A stretch of DNA of 25,577 nucleotides from Cyanobacteria bacterium UBA2566 (GCA_002340255.1 DDLS01000162.1:1-25577); one strand, 5' to 3'. Counted from the first letter of the stretch, positions 14,485-22,583 are shown. Program-made: numbers and translations. The notes: generated by a model not told the origin, from the sequence alone.

Positions 14485-15993
14485 TTTCTTCTTGAGAGCG
14501 AGTTCTTCTTCTCGCAACACTCGTTTGAGAATCTTGCCCGTAGCATTCTTGGGCAGACTGTCTACAAAGGAAATGGAACTGGGCACTTTATACTTGGCCA
14601 TGCGATCGGCACAAAATGCTTGCAATGCCTTGGCTTTGAGCGATCGCCCCGCTTTTAAGCGCACCTTGGCTTTTACTACTTCTCCCTTGGTAGGATGGGG
14701 AGCGCCATAGACGGCTGCTTCCATCACATCCGAGTGTTGGTAAAGAACTCGTTCTACTTCTGCTGGATAAATTTTGAACCCAGACCGATTAATCATGTCT
14801 TTGAGGCGATCGACAATGTAGAAATAGCCATCTTCATCCATGTGACCTAAATCTCCAGAATGGAACCATCCATCTTTTAAGACTTTGGCTGTCTCTTCAG
14901 GATTATTGAAATATCCCAGCATTACATTCGGGCCGCGAATCACCAATTCTCCAACTTCACCAGGGGGCAGTGGCTCACCTTTGGCATCGACAACCTGCAT
15001 TTCCACATTCTCAATGGGCATTCCAATGGAACCCAATTTATAGTGCCAATCGTGGTTATAGCAGGAGAACGGTGAGGTTTCGGTTAACCCATAGCCCTCA
15101 TGCACCCATTGGCCGTACTGCTGCTGCCACCGTTTGGTCAGTTCAGCGGGCAGAACTGCTGCTGCACTGAAGTAGTAGCGGATGGTTCTCAGGGCTAAGG
15201 GAGGCAACTGCATGTCCAGCAGCTTGGCAAATACTGTGGGTACGCCAAAGAACATGGTAATGCCTTCGTGTTGTACGGTTTCCACCAGTTTCTCTGGGTC
15301 AAAGCGACGTTGTAAGACAATGGTGGCTGCTGCATTGAGTCCTCCATTGAGGATGAAATTTTGCCCAAAACAGTGGAAGAGGGGTAAATACAGCAGCAAC
15401 TTATCATGGGGCTGAATCTGGCAATTATGCTTCACTGAGTGCATATTGGAGACTACATTGCCATGGGAGAGGGTTGCGCCTTTCGGGAATCCAGTGGTTC
15501 CTGACGTATAGATAATAGCGGCTGGGTCTTGAAGCTGCATGGAGAGAGCCTTGGCATGAGGAGACATGCGAGCGAGTAAACGGGTCAAACTCACGTCTTC
15601 CTCTGCTTTGCCTTCTGCAATTAAAATGTGCTGGAGATGGGCAAGGTCATCTGCCAAAATTTGCACTCTCAAGTCTTGAGTGGTAACGATCGCTTTGGCT
15701 TCACAGTCATTGAGGATAAAGAGTACTTCGTCCTGTTTGAGCATTACATTGAGCGAAACCACTACTGCTCCAATCTTGAGACTGCCCAGATAGGCAATTA
15801 CAAATTCTGGGATATTGGGCAAAAATAACGCCACGCGATCGCCTTTTTCCACACCCAAGTGCTTCAGTCCATTGGCCATGCGATTGACCAACTCATCCAA
15901 ATGTTGATAGGTAAATTCCTGTCCTTCAAACCGTAGGGCGACTCGCTGGGGAAAAATTTTGCGATCGCGTTCCAAATGTTCTGTAATGTTCAT
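14482..15993 (-). CDS. AMP-dependent acyl-CoA ligase (fatty-acid / 4-coumarate:CoA ligase type)
   Basis: The 503-residue member of the ANL superfamily activates a carboxylate as acyl-AMP and then makes the CoA thioester. It has the P-loop YTSGTTGFPKG (162-172), GYGLTETSP (300-308), HSGDLGHMDEDGY (378-390), the hinge DRLKDMINRSGFKIYPAEVE (395-414) and the catalytic Lys487 in LPKNATGKILKR. The acid cannot be read from these motifs. Next to PAL, cinnamate is the natural guess, giving cinnamoyl-CoA; a long-chain fatty acid is the main alternative. The ATG has no strong ribosome binding site (AAAAGACAACAGTC precedes it). It is preceded by a 500-bp leader region with large inverted and direct repeats, so it may have its own promoter. 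Confidence 0.9.
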   Translation of the reverse strand: MNITEHLERDRKIFPQRVALRFEGQEFTYQHLDELVNRMANGLKHLGVEKGDRVALFLPNIPEFVIAYLGSLKIGAVVVSLNVMLKQDEVLFILNDCEAKAIVTTQDLRVQILADDLAHLQHILIAEGKAEEDVSLTRLLARMSPHAKALSMQLQDPAAIIYTSGTTGFPKGATLSHGNVVSNMHSVKHNCQIQPHDKLLLYLPLFHCFGQNFILNGGLNAAATIVLQRRFDPEKLVETVQHEGITMFFGVPTVFAKLLDMQLPPLALRTIRYYFSAAAVLPAELTKRWQQQYGQWVHEGYGLTETSPFSCYNHDWHYKLGSIGMPIENVEMQVVDAKGEPLPPGEVGELVIRGPNVMLGYFNNPEETAKVLKDGWFHSGDLGHMDEDGYFYIVDRLKDMINRSGFKIYPAEVERVLYQHSDVMEAAVYGAPHPTKGEVVKAKVRLKAGRSLKAKALQAFCADRMAKYKVPSSISFVDSLPKNATGKILKRVLREEELALKKK

Positions 15994-16047
15994 GACTGTT
16001 GTCTTTTAGGATAAAAATTTCGGGAATGGAGAGAATGCTGTGCGCTA

Positions 16048-16125
16048 GGGAGTCGGGAGTTCCCTTTTTGTTTGTTGTTCCCGATTGGTAATTCTCCACT
16101 CCCACTTCCACAAGGGCCGACTCCC
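16048..16125. repeat. Long inverted repeat upstream of the acyl-CoA ligase gene
   Basis: GGGAGTCGG (16048-16056) pairs with CCGACTCCC (16117-16125) around a 60-nt loop. The pairing extends imperfectly outward through TGCGC...GGCGCA. The loop contains a second, smaller palindrome (TCGGGA...TCCCGA). It lies 55-130 bp before the ligase ATG on the minus strand and would be in its leader if transcription starts upstream. It may be a structured leader or a decayed small mobile repeat. Confidence 0.45.
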
Positions 16126-16229
16126 CAAGGCGCAGGAACTTCCAATTCCTCGGAGTGCAAGGAATTATTCAATGAATAGAGAAATTGAATCATATTGAAA
16201 CTTACAAGTTTGGCAAAAGGGAATGGTTT

Positions 16230-16245
16230 AGTGATCTGTGTCACA
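16230..16245. promoter_or_regulatory. CRP-type palindrome, site 1
   Basis: AGTGATCTGTGTCACA fits the CRP/FNR-family pattern TGTGA-N6-TCACA with one mismatch at the first base. Cyanobacterial cAMP receptor proteins (SyCRP1 type) are known to bind this class of site. It is 236 bp upstream of the ligase ATG. Confidence 0.45.
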
Positions 16246-16308
16246 GACGGCTAGCCCATCTTTGTTGTTAAAATGCTTAGGTAGATATTCAGAGTTTAGG
16301 AGCACTTT

Positions 16309-16324
16309 AGTGATCCATGTCACA
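16309..16324. promoter_or_regulatory. CRP-type palindrome, site 2
   Basis: AGTGATCCATGTCACA repeats the GTGA-N6-TCAC pattern of site 1, 79 bp away. On the plus strand it is followed by TTGTTA (16341-16346) and TATAGT (16362-16367) with a 15-bp spacer. This could be a promoter with the site centred near -57, leading to the small ORF at 16412. Confidence 0.45.
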
Positions 16325-16411
16325 GCGAACCAGTCCATCTTTGTTAGAATATTAGGGGAACTATAGTTTAGCCACCCATTCTTATTGTACTATTTTCTAG
16401 CAAAGAAAAAT

Positions 16412-16486
16412 ATGGTACCAGTAGTAACCCAAACAATTGTACCTAAGCCATTAGAGTGGAATCTAGAAAAGCTAGCTACTTCCTAA
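16412..16486 (+). CDS. Possible 24-residue small protein
   Basis: A short ORF starts with ATG and encodes MVPVVTQTIVPKPLEWNLEK followed by LATS, then TAA. The composition looks protein-like and it lies just past a candidate plus-strand promoter, but the ribosome binding site is weak (AAAGAAAAAT) and I recognise no homologue. It ends 6 bp from the convergent end of the PAL gene. It could be a real small protein or the 5' remnant of a gene cut off when the cluster arrived. Confidence 0.25.
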   Translation: MVPVVTQTIVPKPLEWNLEKLATS

Positions 16487-16492
16487 TCAGCC

Positions 16493-18304
16493 TTAAGACA
16501 AACCCATATTTTGAAGGGACTGCAAAATGAGACCCCCTTGTTCTAGATCTGTTGCTATACAGGCGATATGATAATCCAGGGATTGCTCACGGTCATTCCA
16601 AATGTATGGTCTTCTGGTTGAAGGAGGCTTGTCTACCACTGCTCGGACAGCACTATAGAGCTTTTCAGTAGCAGGAGAAAGACATTCCCTGGCATCGTAA
16701 TGGCCAGAAATTTTGTATGTTCGTTGATCCACGCCTTGCACAGCAAACATTAAAGCCACAGCCATATATTGATAGGAAATGGAAATCGCTTGCCGAGTTA
16801 AGTTTGCAGAAGCAAACCCTTGAGAGTTAATATTCTGATTAAACTGTTCAGCATGGGTGGGAAATCGGTCTGCAATAGAATTACCAAAAAAAGTTAAAAG
16901 GGGCATTAGGGAATTGCCGGTAATTTGCAATCCTTTTAAGCCCATATTTACCTTTCGGCCAGTATGACCAACCAACGAAGGGGGAAGACCATTATTAAAT
17001 TCTGGGGCGACCAGAAGAGCAATCTGCGTATCCAGGTGTTTAGCCAAAAGTCCCAGATAATAGCGCAGTCGATCCATCCCTACACCGACGTACTGACCGA
17101 GAAAGTTTCCGCAGTGGTACGTAGTTTGATTATCAACATCAATCAAGGGATTGTCAGTAACCGAGTTCATTTCCACTTCAATTTGTCCCGCAATTTCCCT
17201 TAGTCCATCCACAATGGGTCCAAGATACTGAGGGAGACAGCGCAGAGAATAGCGGTCTTGCATTAAGTTCTCTCGTTCAAAGTGCTGCCGTTCTTGCCGT
17301 TCGTCTCGCGATAATACGGAGCCTTCTAAAAGGTCGAGCATCGTAGCAGCAGCCCACTTTTGACCTGAATGAGGTTTCAAGTCATGGATAAAGGGATGAA
17401 AGGATTGATTGGTTCCAGCTAATCCTTGCACAAAGAGGGCATGAGTCCCCATGGCTAAGGCTAACAGTTGTTGGGCATCGTGAACGCACAGAGCAGCAAT
17501 ACCTGTCATCACCGATGTCCCATTGGTCATCGCTAACCCTTCTTTTGGATGCAAGATTAACGGCTTCAACCCCAGGTTTTGCAAGGCTTGAGGGGCAGGC
17601 ATCGATTGCCCTTGAAAATCAACCGTAAATGAGTCATCCACACCAATCAATGCGCCTGTAATCCTAGCTAAGGGCACTAGATCTCCACTCGCTCCGATCG
17701 ATCCGTACTCGTAGACGTGGGGGGTAACCCCTTGATTGAGAAAGGTAGCCATCCGTTTAATCAGTTTTAGTCGAATCCCGGATGCTCCTTTAAGGTGCGA
17801 GTTCATCCGTAACAGCATTGCTGCTCGGACATCGGCTAGGGGCAATGGTTTTCCCGCTCCTGACTTGAGGAACCAAATCAAGTTGTTTTGCAGTTCGGCT
17901 GCTTCTTGGGAGGAGATAACGGTATCCGCCATGCCACCAAAACCGGTGGTTACTCCATAAATGGCTTTGTTCTGAGCCACCGCATCTTCTATATAGTTGT
18001 GAGCAGCCTTAACTTGTTCTAATAGTTCTTCTGCATCCGACAATTGAACTAAAGTCCCCTGGCGAGCAACTTCAGCTATGTCTGTGATGGTGAGGTTCTC
18101 ATCGCCCACCGTTACGATTTCATTTTCATGCCTCGGAAGAGGAGATCGCTCCTTTTCCTTAGATGGTTGTTCTCCAAACAGTTGCGAAGTCTCCTGAACC
18201 ATACGGTTTCCCTGTTGTTTTTGCTGTTTACTGCTTAAGGTCACTTGTTCTTTTTCCCGCAGGACTCTAGTGTTCCCACGGATTAGTCCTGGTCTTTTTC
18301 TCAT
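16493..18304 (-). CDS. pal: Phenylalanine ammonia-lyase (MIO-dependent aromatic ammonia-lyase)
   Basis: The enzyme removes ammonia from L-Phe to give trans-cinnamate. The MIO cofactor is formed from Ala205-Ser206-Gly207 in GSIGASGDLVPL. Tyr116 (IYGVTTGFGG) is the catalytic base, and SVTDNPLIDVDN and ADRFPTHAEQFNQNINSQG are family blocks. The selectivity pair is Phe145-Leu146 (NLIWFLKSGAG), as in Anabaena PAL; tyrosine ammonia-lyases have His there, and histidine lyases differ. The whole protein resembles cyanobacterial PAL as I recall it. From the ATG at 18304 it is 603 residues; starting at the in-frame ATG at 18202, preceded by AGGGA, gives 569, very near the 567 of Anabaena PAL. That shorter start may be the true one. 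It is the first gene of the cluster. Confidence 0.92.
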   Translation of the reverse strand: MRKRPGLIRGNTRVLREKEQVTLSSKQQKQQGNRMVQETSQLFGEQPSKEKERSPLPRHENEIVTVGDENLTITDIAEVARQGTLVQLSDAEELLEQVKAAHNYIEDAVAQNKAIYGVTTGFGGMADTVISSQEAAELQNNLIWFLKSGAGKPLPLADVRAAMLLRMNSHLKGASGIRLKLIKRMATFLNQGVTPHVYEYGSIGASGDLVPLARITGALIGVDDSFTVDFQGQSMPAPQALQNLGLKPLILHPKEGLAMTNGTSVMTGIAALCVHDAQQLLALAMGTHALFVQGLAGTNQSFHPFIHDLKPHSGQKWAAATMLDLLEGSVLSRDERQERQHFERENLMQDRYSLRCLPQYLGPIVDGLREIAGQIEVEMNSVTDNPLIDVDNQTTYHCGNFLGQYVGVGMDRLRYYLGLLAKHLDTQIALLVAPEFNNGLPPSLVGHTGRKVNMGLKGLQITGNSLMPLLTFFGNSIADRFPTHAEQFNQNINSQGFASANLTRQAISISYQYMAVALMFAVQGVDQRTYKISGHYDARECLSPATEKLYSAVRAVVDKPPSTRRPYIWNDREQSLDYHIACIATDLEQGGLILQSLQNMGLS

Positions 18305-18728
18305 GTATTAATGCCCTCAATCTGCCTTAAGTGCTAGGTGAATCTATTTATGGTGTGATACTAGCTTATTCGTTATATCTACATAATAGATGATCCCCTA
18401 CTAAAGTCAACCTCTCGTTGATAAGATATATCTATGTATATACAACATAAACATAAGTATCGATAGTCAGAAAAGAGGATAGGGGGACGCGGAGATGGAA
18501 AGATTGCCTATTACTGCGAAATGCGTACTCTCCACTTCCGAACGCGAAGCGCAGCGCTATAGAAGAATTTAATAATTAAATCGTTGGGTTCTAAACCTGT
18601 CCCAGACAGAGAAAGGGGTGGAGGAGTGCATTGATGATTTAAGGAAGGGGGGTCTGACCCCTCCCATCGGCAGAGGAAATGAGCTATTTTCTAAGTGTTC
18701 AACAACACTACGTCTTAAACAGAACACT
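18305..18728. other. Divergent control region between PAL and the CHAT gene
   Basis: This 424-bp stretch has no convincing gene. It is AT-rich around 18360-18460, with the palindrome AGATATATCT (18427-18436) and the PAL promoter candidate. Around 18540-18560 it has GCGAAGCGCAGCGCTAT, a type of palindromic repeat common in cyanobacteria, and at 18649-18661 the palindrome GGGGTC-T-GACCCC. Confidence 0.45.
18383..18410 (-). promoter_or_regulatory. Candidate promoter of PAL and the cluster
   Basis: On the minus strand TTGACT (18405-18410) is followed after 16 bp by TATTAT (18383-18388), a good sigma-70-type pair. Transcription would start near 18376, giving a leader of about 72 nt to the ATG at 18304, or about 174 nt to the ATG at 18202. 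Confidence 0.5.
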
Positions 18729-21269
18729 ATGATCGGAAAATTACGACGTTACTGGAATTATCTTTTAATTGCATTGGTGACTATCGGTCTCGCTTTGTCT
18801 ATTCAAAGCGCGATCGCGATCGTTCCCAATCGCACTTCTGTCCCCTCTGCCCAAACCTCCACTCCTCTGGAGCAAGGTCGTCAACTCTATCAGTTAGGTC
18901 GCTTTGCAGATGCGGCTACACTTTGGAAGCAAGCAGCACAGGGCTATGAGAGAGCAGGAGATGATGCCTATCAAGCCTTGAGTTTAAGTTATCTCGCCTC
19001 CGCTTATCAAAAACTAGATCGTCCAGAACCAGCCCAGGAAGCCATTGAAGAGAGTATCGAGATCTTAGAGTCTGACCCTGAGCCACAAGCCTTTCTTTGG
19101 GGCCAAGTCCTCAATACGCAAGCCAATCTTTTTCTCTATTTGGGACAAACTCAAAAGGCTTTAGACACTTGGGAGATGGCAGAAAGCTACTACCAAGAAG
19201 CTGGAGACCGTCAAGGCATGGTGGGGAGCCAACTGAACCAAGCGCGAGTCTGGCATGGTTTGGGGTATTATGGCCGAGCCTATGATACTCTTGAGGCGAT
19301 CGCGCAACAAACCAATCAGCTTGATGATTCACTGCTCAAAATTCAAACACTCCATAGTTTGGGAAATGCCTTACATCTGAATGGATATCGGAACGATGCA
19401 CGCCAAGTTCTAGATCAGGCTTTGATTCTCGCAGAACAGATCAACGCAGACAGCGAACTGAGTCCAATTTTATTAAGTTTAGGGAATATTGCCGCTGACC
19501 AGAACAACACCCCTGATGCTCTGTATTATTATCAACAAGCGGACCGCACGGCCAAGAATGGAAAGACTCGGTTAGACGCACAACTTAACCTCCTACAAAT
19601 GTATACAGAACTTGGAGAGCAGAAAAAGACCCAAACAATTGCAACTTCTCTCCAAAAGCAAATTGATACATTGCCTGCCAGCCGCTCTAGCATCTACGCA
19701 ACGGTTAACTTTACCCATACTTTAAATACCCTTGAACGGCCAGAAACCATCCTACCACCGTCCAAAGTCGCCAAGCTTCTAGGTGCTGCGGTGCAAGATG
19801 CCCGTAGTTTGAAGGATGCTACAGCAGAAGCCTATGCTCTAGAACAATTGGGCGCACTATATGCTCGACAAGGACAAACCTCAGCAGGGGAAAATTTACT
19901 CAAACAATCTCTGTCACTCGGTCAGGCAATGCAAGCCAATGTCATTATTTCTCAAGCAGCTTGGAATTTGGGCCGGGTACTGCAACAAGAAGGAAATCAG
20001 ACAGAGGCGATCTCCGCTTACCGAGAAGCCATTGATGCTCTGCAAGCATTGCGAGGTGACTTAGTCGGGGTTGATCGGGAGATTCAGTTTTCCTTTCGCG
20101 AAAGTGTGGAACCGGTTTACCGAGAATTAGTCGGACTCCTGTTAGATAATCATCCCGGTCAAACCGAATTAGCGGAAGTCCGCAACCTAATTGAGAGCCT
20201 ACAATTGGCAGAACTCGATGACTTTTTTGAAGATGCTTGTTTAGAAGCCAAACCCCAACAAATTGATGCCATTGACCCCGATGCGGCTCTCCTGTATGTG
20301 ATTATGCTTCGCGATCGCCTCGTCGTCCTCGTCTCTGCTGCATCCGAACCCATCCGTTACTACACTCATTCCATTTCTCAAAAGGAGGCGACCCAAACGT
20401 TCCAAACCTTTTTTGCTACCCTACATCCTGTCTCAGATAATACTAAACGATTAGAACCCTCCCAACAGATCTATGATTGGTTGATTCGGCCCGCAGAAGA
20501 AGATAATGCATTACAAGGTCACAACACCCTAGTGTTTGTGCTTGACGATCTCCTCCAGCGCGTGCCTGTAGCCGCCCTCCATGACGGACAACAGTATCTG
20601 ATCGAAAAATATGCGATCGCTTTGTCTCCAGGTTTGCAACTGCTACCAGCCAAGCAACTAGAAGAACAAGAGATTGAGGCTCTTGTGGGTGGCATTAGTG
20701 AGGCAATCGATGGATTTGCTGCTCTCCCAGAAGTAAAACATGAAGTCCAAGAGATTTCCAATACTATCCAGGCGACTCAATTACTCAACCAAACCTTTAC
20801 GCGAGACAAATTGGTACAGAAACTAAAACGAGACCATCCCAATGTAGTTCACTTAGCTACCCATGGACAATTCGGCTCGACTCAAGAAAATACCTTTTTA
20901 CTGGTATGGGATGGACAATTAAATGTGCGAGAATTATCCGAAGTACTCAAAGACCGCCGCCGGAGTAAAGATAACCTAGAGTTATTAGTCTTGAGTGCTT
21001 GCGATACTGCCGCCGGAGACGATCGCGCAGCTTTAGGTTTAGCCGGATTTGCTGTCAAATCTGGGGCCCGCTCCACCATTGCCAGTCTTTGGCCGGTTCG
21101 CGATCGAGTTGCTGCTCAACTGATGGCCCAATTCTATGAAGACTTGCGTCAACCGGGTATTGGCAAAGCTGAAGCCCTTCGCCAGGCGCAGCTTAAACTC
21201 CTAGAGAGTAAAAGCTTTCGTGAACCTTTCTTCTGGGCCTCTTTTGTCATGGTCGGGAATTGGCTCTAA
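18729..21269 (+). CDS. TPR and CHAT domain-containing protein
   Basis: The 846-residue protein starts with a basic segment and a hydrophobic stretch (NYLLIALVTIGLALSIQSAIA), a signal peptide or membrane anchor. A TPR array spans about residues 45-440, and a C-terminal CHAT caspase-like peptidase domain about 530-846. The catalytic dyad is intact: His712 in VVHLATHGQFGS and Cys758 in LVLSACDTAAGD. CHAT proteases cleave target proteins, often after a TPR-mediated signal. In cyanobacteria, proteins of this layout often neighbour TpsA/TpsB genes. Here the TPS pair is 9 kb away with the PAL cluster between. The ATG at 18729 is chosen over an in-frame GTG at 18618, because it places the hydrophobic segment at the N-terminus. 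Confidence 0.9.
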   Translation: MIGKLRRYWNYLLIALVTIGLALSIQSAIAIVPNRTSVPSAQTSTPLEQGRQLYQLGRFADAATLWKQAAQGYERAGDDAYQALSLSYLASAYQKLDRPEPAQEAIEESIEILESDPEPQAFLWGQVLNTQANLFLYLGQTQKALDTWEMAESYYQEAGDRQGMVGSQLNQARVWHGLGYYGRAYDTLEAIAQQTNQLDDSLLKIQTLHSLGNALHLNGYRNDARQVLDQALILAEQINADSELSPILLSLGNIAADQNNTPDALYYYQQADRTAKNGKTRLDAQLNLLQMYTELGEQKKTQTIATSLQKQIDTLPASRSSIYATVNFTHTLNTLERPETILPPSKVAKLLGAAVQDARSLKDATAEAYALEQLGALYARQGQTSAGENLLKQSLSLGQAMQANVIISQAAWNLGRVLQQEGNQTEAISAYREAIDALQALRGDLVGVDREIQFSFRESVEPVYRELVGLLLDNHPGQTELAEVRNLIESLQLAELDDFFEDACLEAKPQQIDAIDPDAALLYVIMLRDRLVVLVSAASEPIRYYTHSISQKEATQTFQTFFATLHPVSDNTKRLEPSQQIYDWLIRPAEEDNALQGHNTLVFVLDDLLQRVPVAALHDGQQYLIEKYAIALSPGLQLLPAKQLEEQEIEALVGGISEAIDGFAALPEVKHEVQEISNTIQATQLLNQTFTRDKLVQKLKRDHPNVVHLATHGQFGSTQENTFLLVWDGQLNVRELSEVLKDRRRSKDNLELLVLSACDTAAGDDRAALGLAGFAVKSGARSTIASLWPVRDRVAAQLMAQFYEDLRQPGIGKAEALRQAQLKLLESKSFREPFFWASFVMVGNWL

Positions 21270-21314
21270 CGCTCTGCGTTGGTGAGTAGGAGGATAGGGA
21301 AGAAGGGAGGACTT

Positions 21315-21342
21315 CCTATTCCCTATTCCCTATTCCCTATTC
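21315..21342. repeat. Heptamer STRR, four copies, after thrC
   Basis: CCTATTC is repeated four times without interruption. Read in the thrC direction this is GGGAATA repeats starting at the TAA stop codon. Together with the nearby GGATAGGGAAG (21293-21303) it can fold as an imperfect hairpin between the convergent CHAT and thrC genes. Short tandem repeated heptamers are a known trait of filamentous cyanobacterial genomes. Confidence 0.8.
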
Positions 21343-21344
21343 CC

Positions 21345-22457
21345 TTAAAATCCCATGGCAGCAGCGACAGACTTTAGATCGGGTTCGATGCCTTGATGAC
21401 ATGGATTTTGGCTATGGTTAATCGCTGTGTCGGGGTCTTTCAAACCATTGCCAGTGAGAACACAAACAATTTTGGCTCCTTCTGGGACTTGGTCTTTCAC
21501 CTTCAATAACCCAGCCACCGAAGCGGCAGAAGCCGGTTCGCAGAAAATCCCTTCTTCGGAGGCTAACAGGCGATAGGCATTGAGAATGTCTTCATCGGTA
21601 ACGGCTTGGAATTGGCCACCACTGGCTTCTTGGGCTGCCACTGCCCGATCCCAACTGGCAGGGTTCCCAATACGAATCGCAGTGGCGAGGGTTTCTGGAT
21701 GTTCGATGGGGTGTCCGGCCAGAATTGGGGCCGCGCCAGCCGCTTGAAAGCCCATCATTTTCGGCAGTTGACTACATTTCTTTTCTTGATGATATTCACA
21801 AAAACCCATCCAATAGGCAGTAATATTGCCTGCATTGCCCACAGGAATACAAAGCCAGTCCGGAGCATCCCCTAATGCATCTACGACTTCAAAGGCTGCT
21901 GTTTTTTGTCCTTGGAGGCGATAGGGGTTAACGGAGTTGACCAAGGTAACTGGATACTTTTCCGAGACTTCACGTACGATCGCCAATGCTTGGTCGAAGT
22001 TGTCTTTAATGGCCAGAACTTCTGCCCCATAGAGCAGGGCTTGGGCAAGTTTACCCAGGGCGACATAGCCTTCAGGAATAATTACAAATGCCTTTAATCC
22101 TCCCCGTTTAGCATAGGCAGCAGCAGCGGCCGAGGTGTTGCCGGTACTAGCACAAATCACGGCTTTCGAGCCTTCTTCTTTCGCTTTCGAGACTGCCATC
22201 GTCATCCCCCGGTCTTTGAAACTTCCGGTGGGGTTTAAGCCATCATATTTTACCCAGACTTGAACCTGTTTTCCGATTTGAGCAGCGATCGCCGGCACAG
22301 GAATCAGAGGTGTGTTACCTTCTAATAAGGTCACCACAGGCGTGTTTTCAGTTACAGGAAGGTAGGCGCGGTAAGTTTCAATTAATCCTTTCCAAATACT
22401 GCGTGCGGACGAGTTTGGATGAGTTTGACCGATCGGGGTTGATAAAGTGGCAGTCAC
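21345..22457 (-). CDS. thrC: Threonine synthase
   Basis: This PLP enzyme converts O-phosphohomoserine to threonine. The 370-residue product has Lys81 in GLNPTGSFKDRGM (Schiff base lysine), CASTGNTSAAAAAYAKRGG, PVGNAGN as phosphate-binding loop and VLTGNGLKDPD near the C-terminus, and is full length for the short (type II) threonine synthases of cyanobacteria. The start codon is GTG at 22457, with no strong Shine-Dalgarno sequence; no better in-frame start is visible nearby upstream. It ends against a heptamer repeat and converges on the CHAT gene. It is a housekeeping gene unlinked in function to the PAL cluster. Confidence 0.95.
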   Translation of the reverse strand: MTATLSTPIGQTHPNSSARSIWKGLIETYRAYLPVTENTPVVTLLEGNTPLIPVPAIAAQIGKQVQVWVKYDGLNPTGSFKDRGMTMAVSKAKEEGSKAVICASTGNTSAAAAAYAKRGGLKAFVIIPEGYVALGKLAQALLYGAEVLAIKDNFDQALAIVREVSEKYPVTLVNSVNPYRLQGQKTAAFEVVDALGDAPDWLCIPVGNAGNITAYWMGFCEYHQEKKCSQLPKMMGFQAAGAAPILAGHPIEHPETLATAIRIGNPASWDRAVAAQEASGGQFQAVTDEDILNAYRLLASEEGIFCEPASAASVAGLLKVKDQVPEGAKIVCVLTGNGLKDPDTAINHSQNPCHQGIEPDLKSVAAAMGF

Positions 22458-22583
22458 GTTCGCTTGGTTAATCCAAATGAAGGTTAAAATATCTGTTTAC
22501 TATAGTTTAATGCATGGGTTGCTTTTAGGAAAATGCGGAGAGTGGAGGAATAGAGATTAACCCTTACCAGCGCTTCGTGCTAT

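Larger units (their letters stand above)
16227..16356. repeat. Two direct repeats of ~50-55 bp, 79 bp apart
   Basis: Copy 1 is 16227-16281 and copy 2 is 16306-16356. Both begin TTTAGTGATC, contain a GTGA-N6-TCAC palindrome, continue to CCATCTTTGTT and end TTAGG. The palindrome and the CATCTTTGTT block are best conserved, which points to selection on sites rather than simple decay. The repeats lie between the PAL and ligase genes. Confidence 0.65.

Noticed and set aside
10050..18304. Scytonemin or stilbene cluster
   Set aside because: Only a ThDP enzyme recalls ScyA, and no ScyB or ScyC or the other scy genes are present. For the Photorhabdus stilbene route the condensing partners are of another type. 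The similarity is partial and is used only as analogy.
16493..18304. Histidine ammonia-lyase (HutH)
   Set aside because: The length, the Phe-Leu selectivity pair and the overall likeness to cyanobacterial PAL fit PAL better, and no other hut genes are near.
18618..18728. GTG start for the CHAT protein at 18618
   Set aside because: It would put 37 residues of poor coding quality, including a palindrome, before the hydrophobic segment. The ATG at 18729 places the signal or anchor at the N-terminus.
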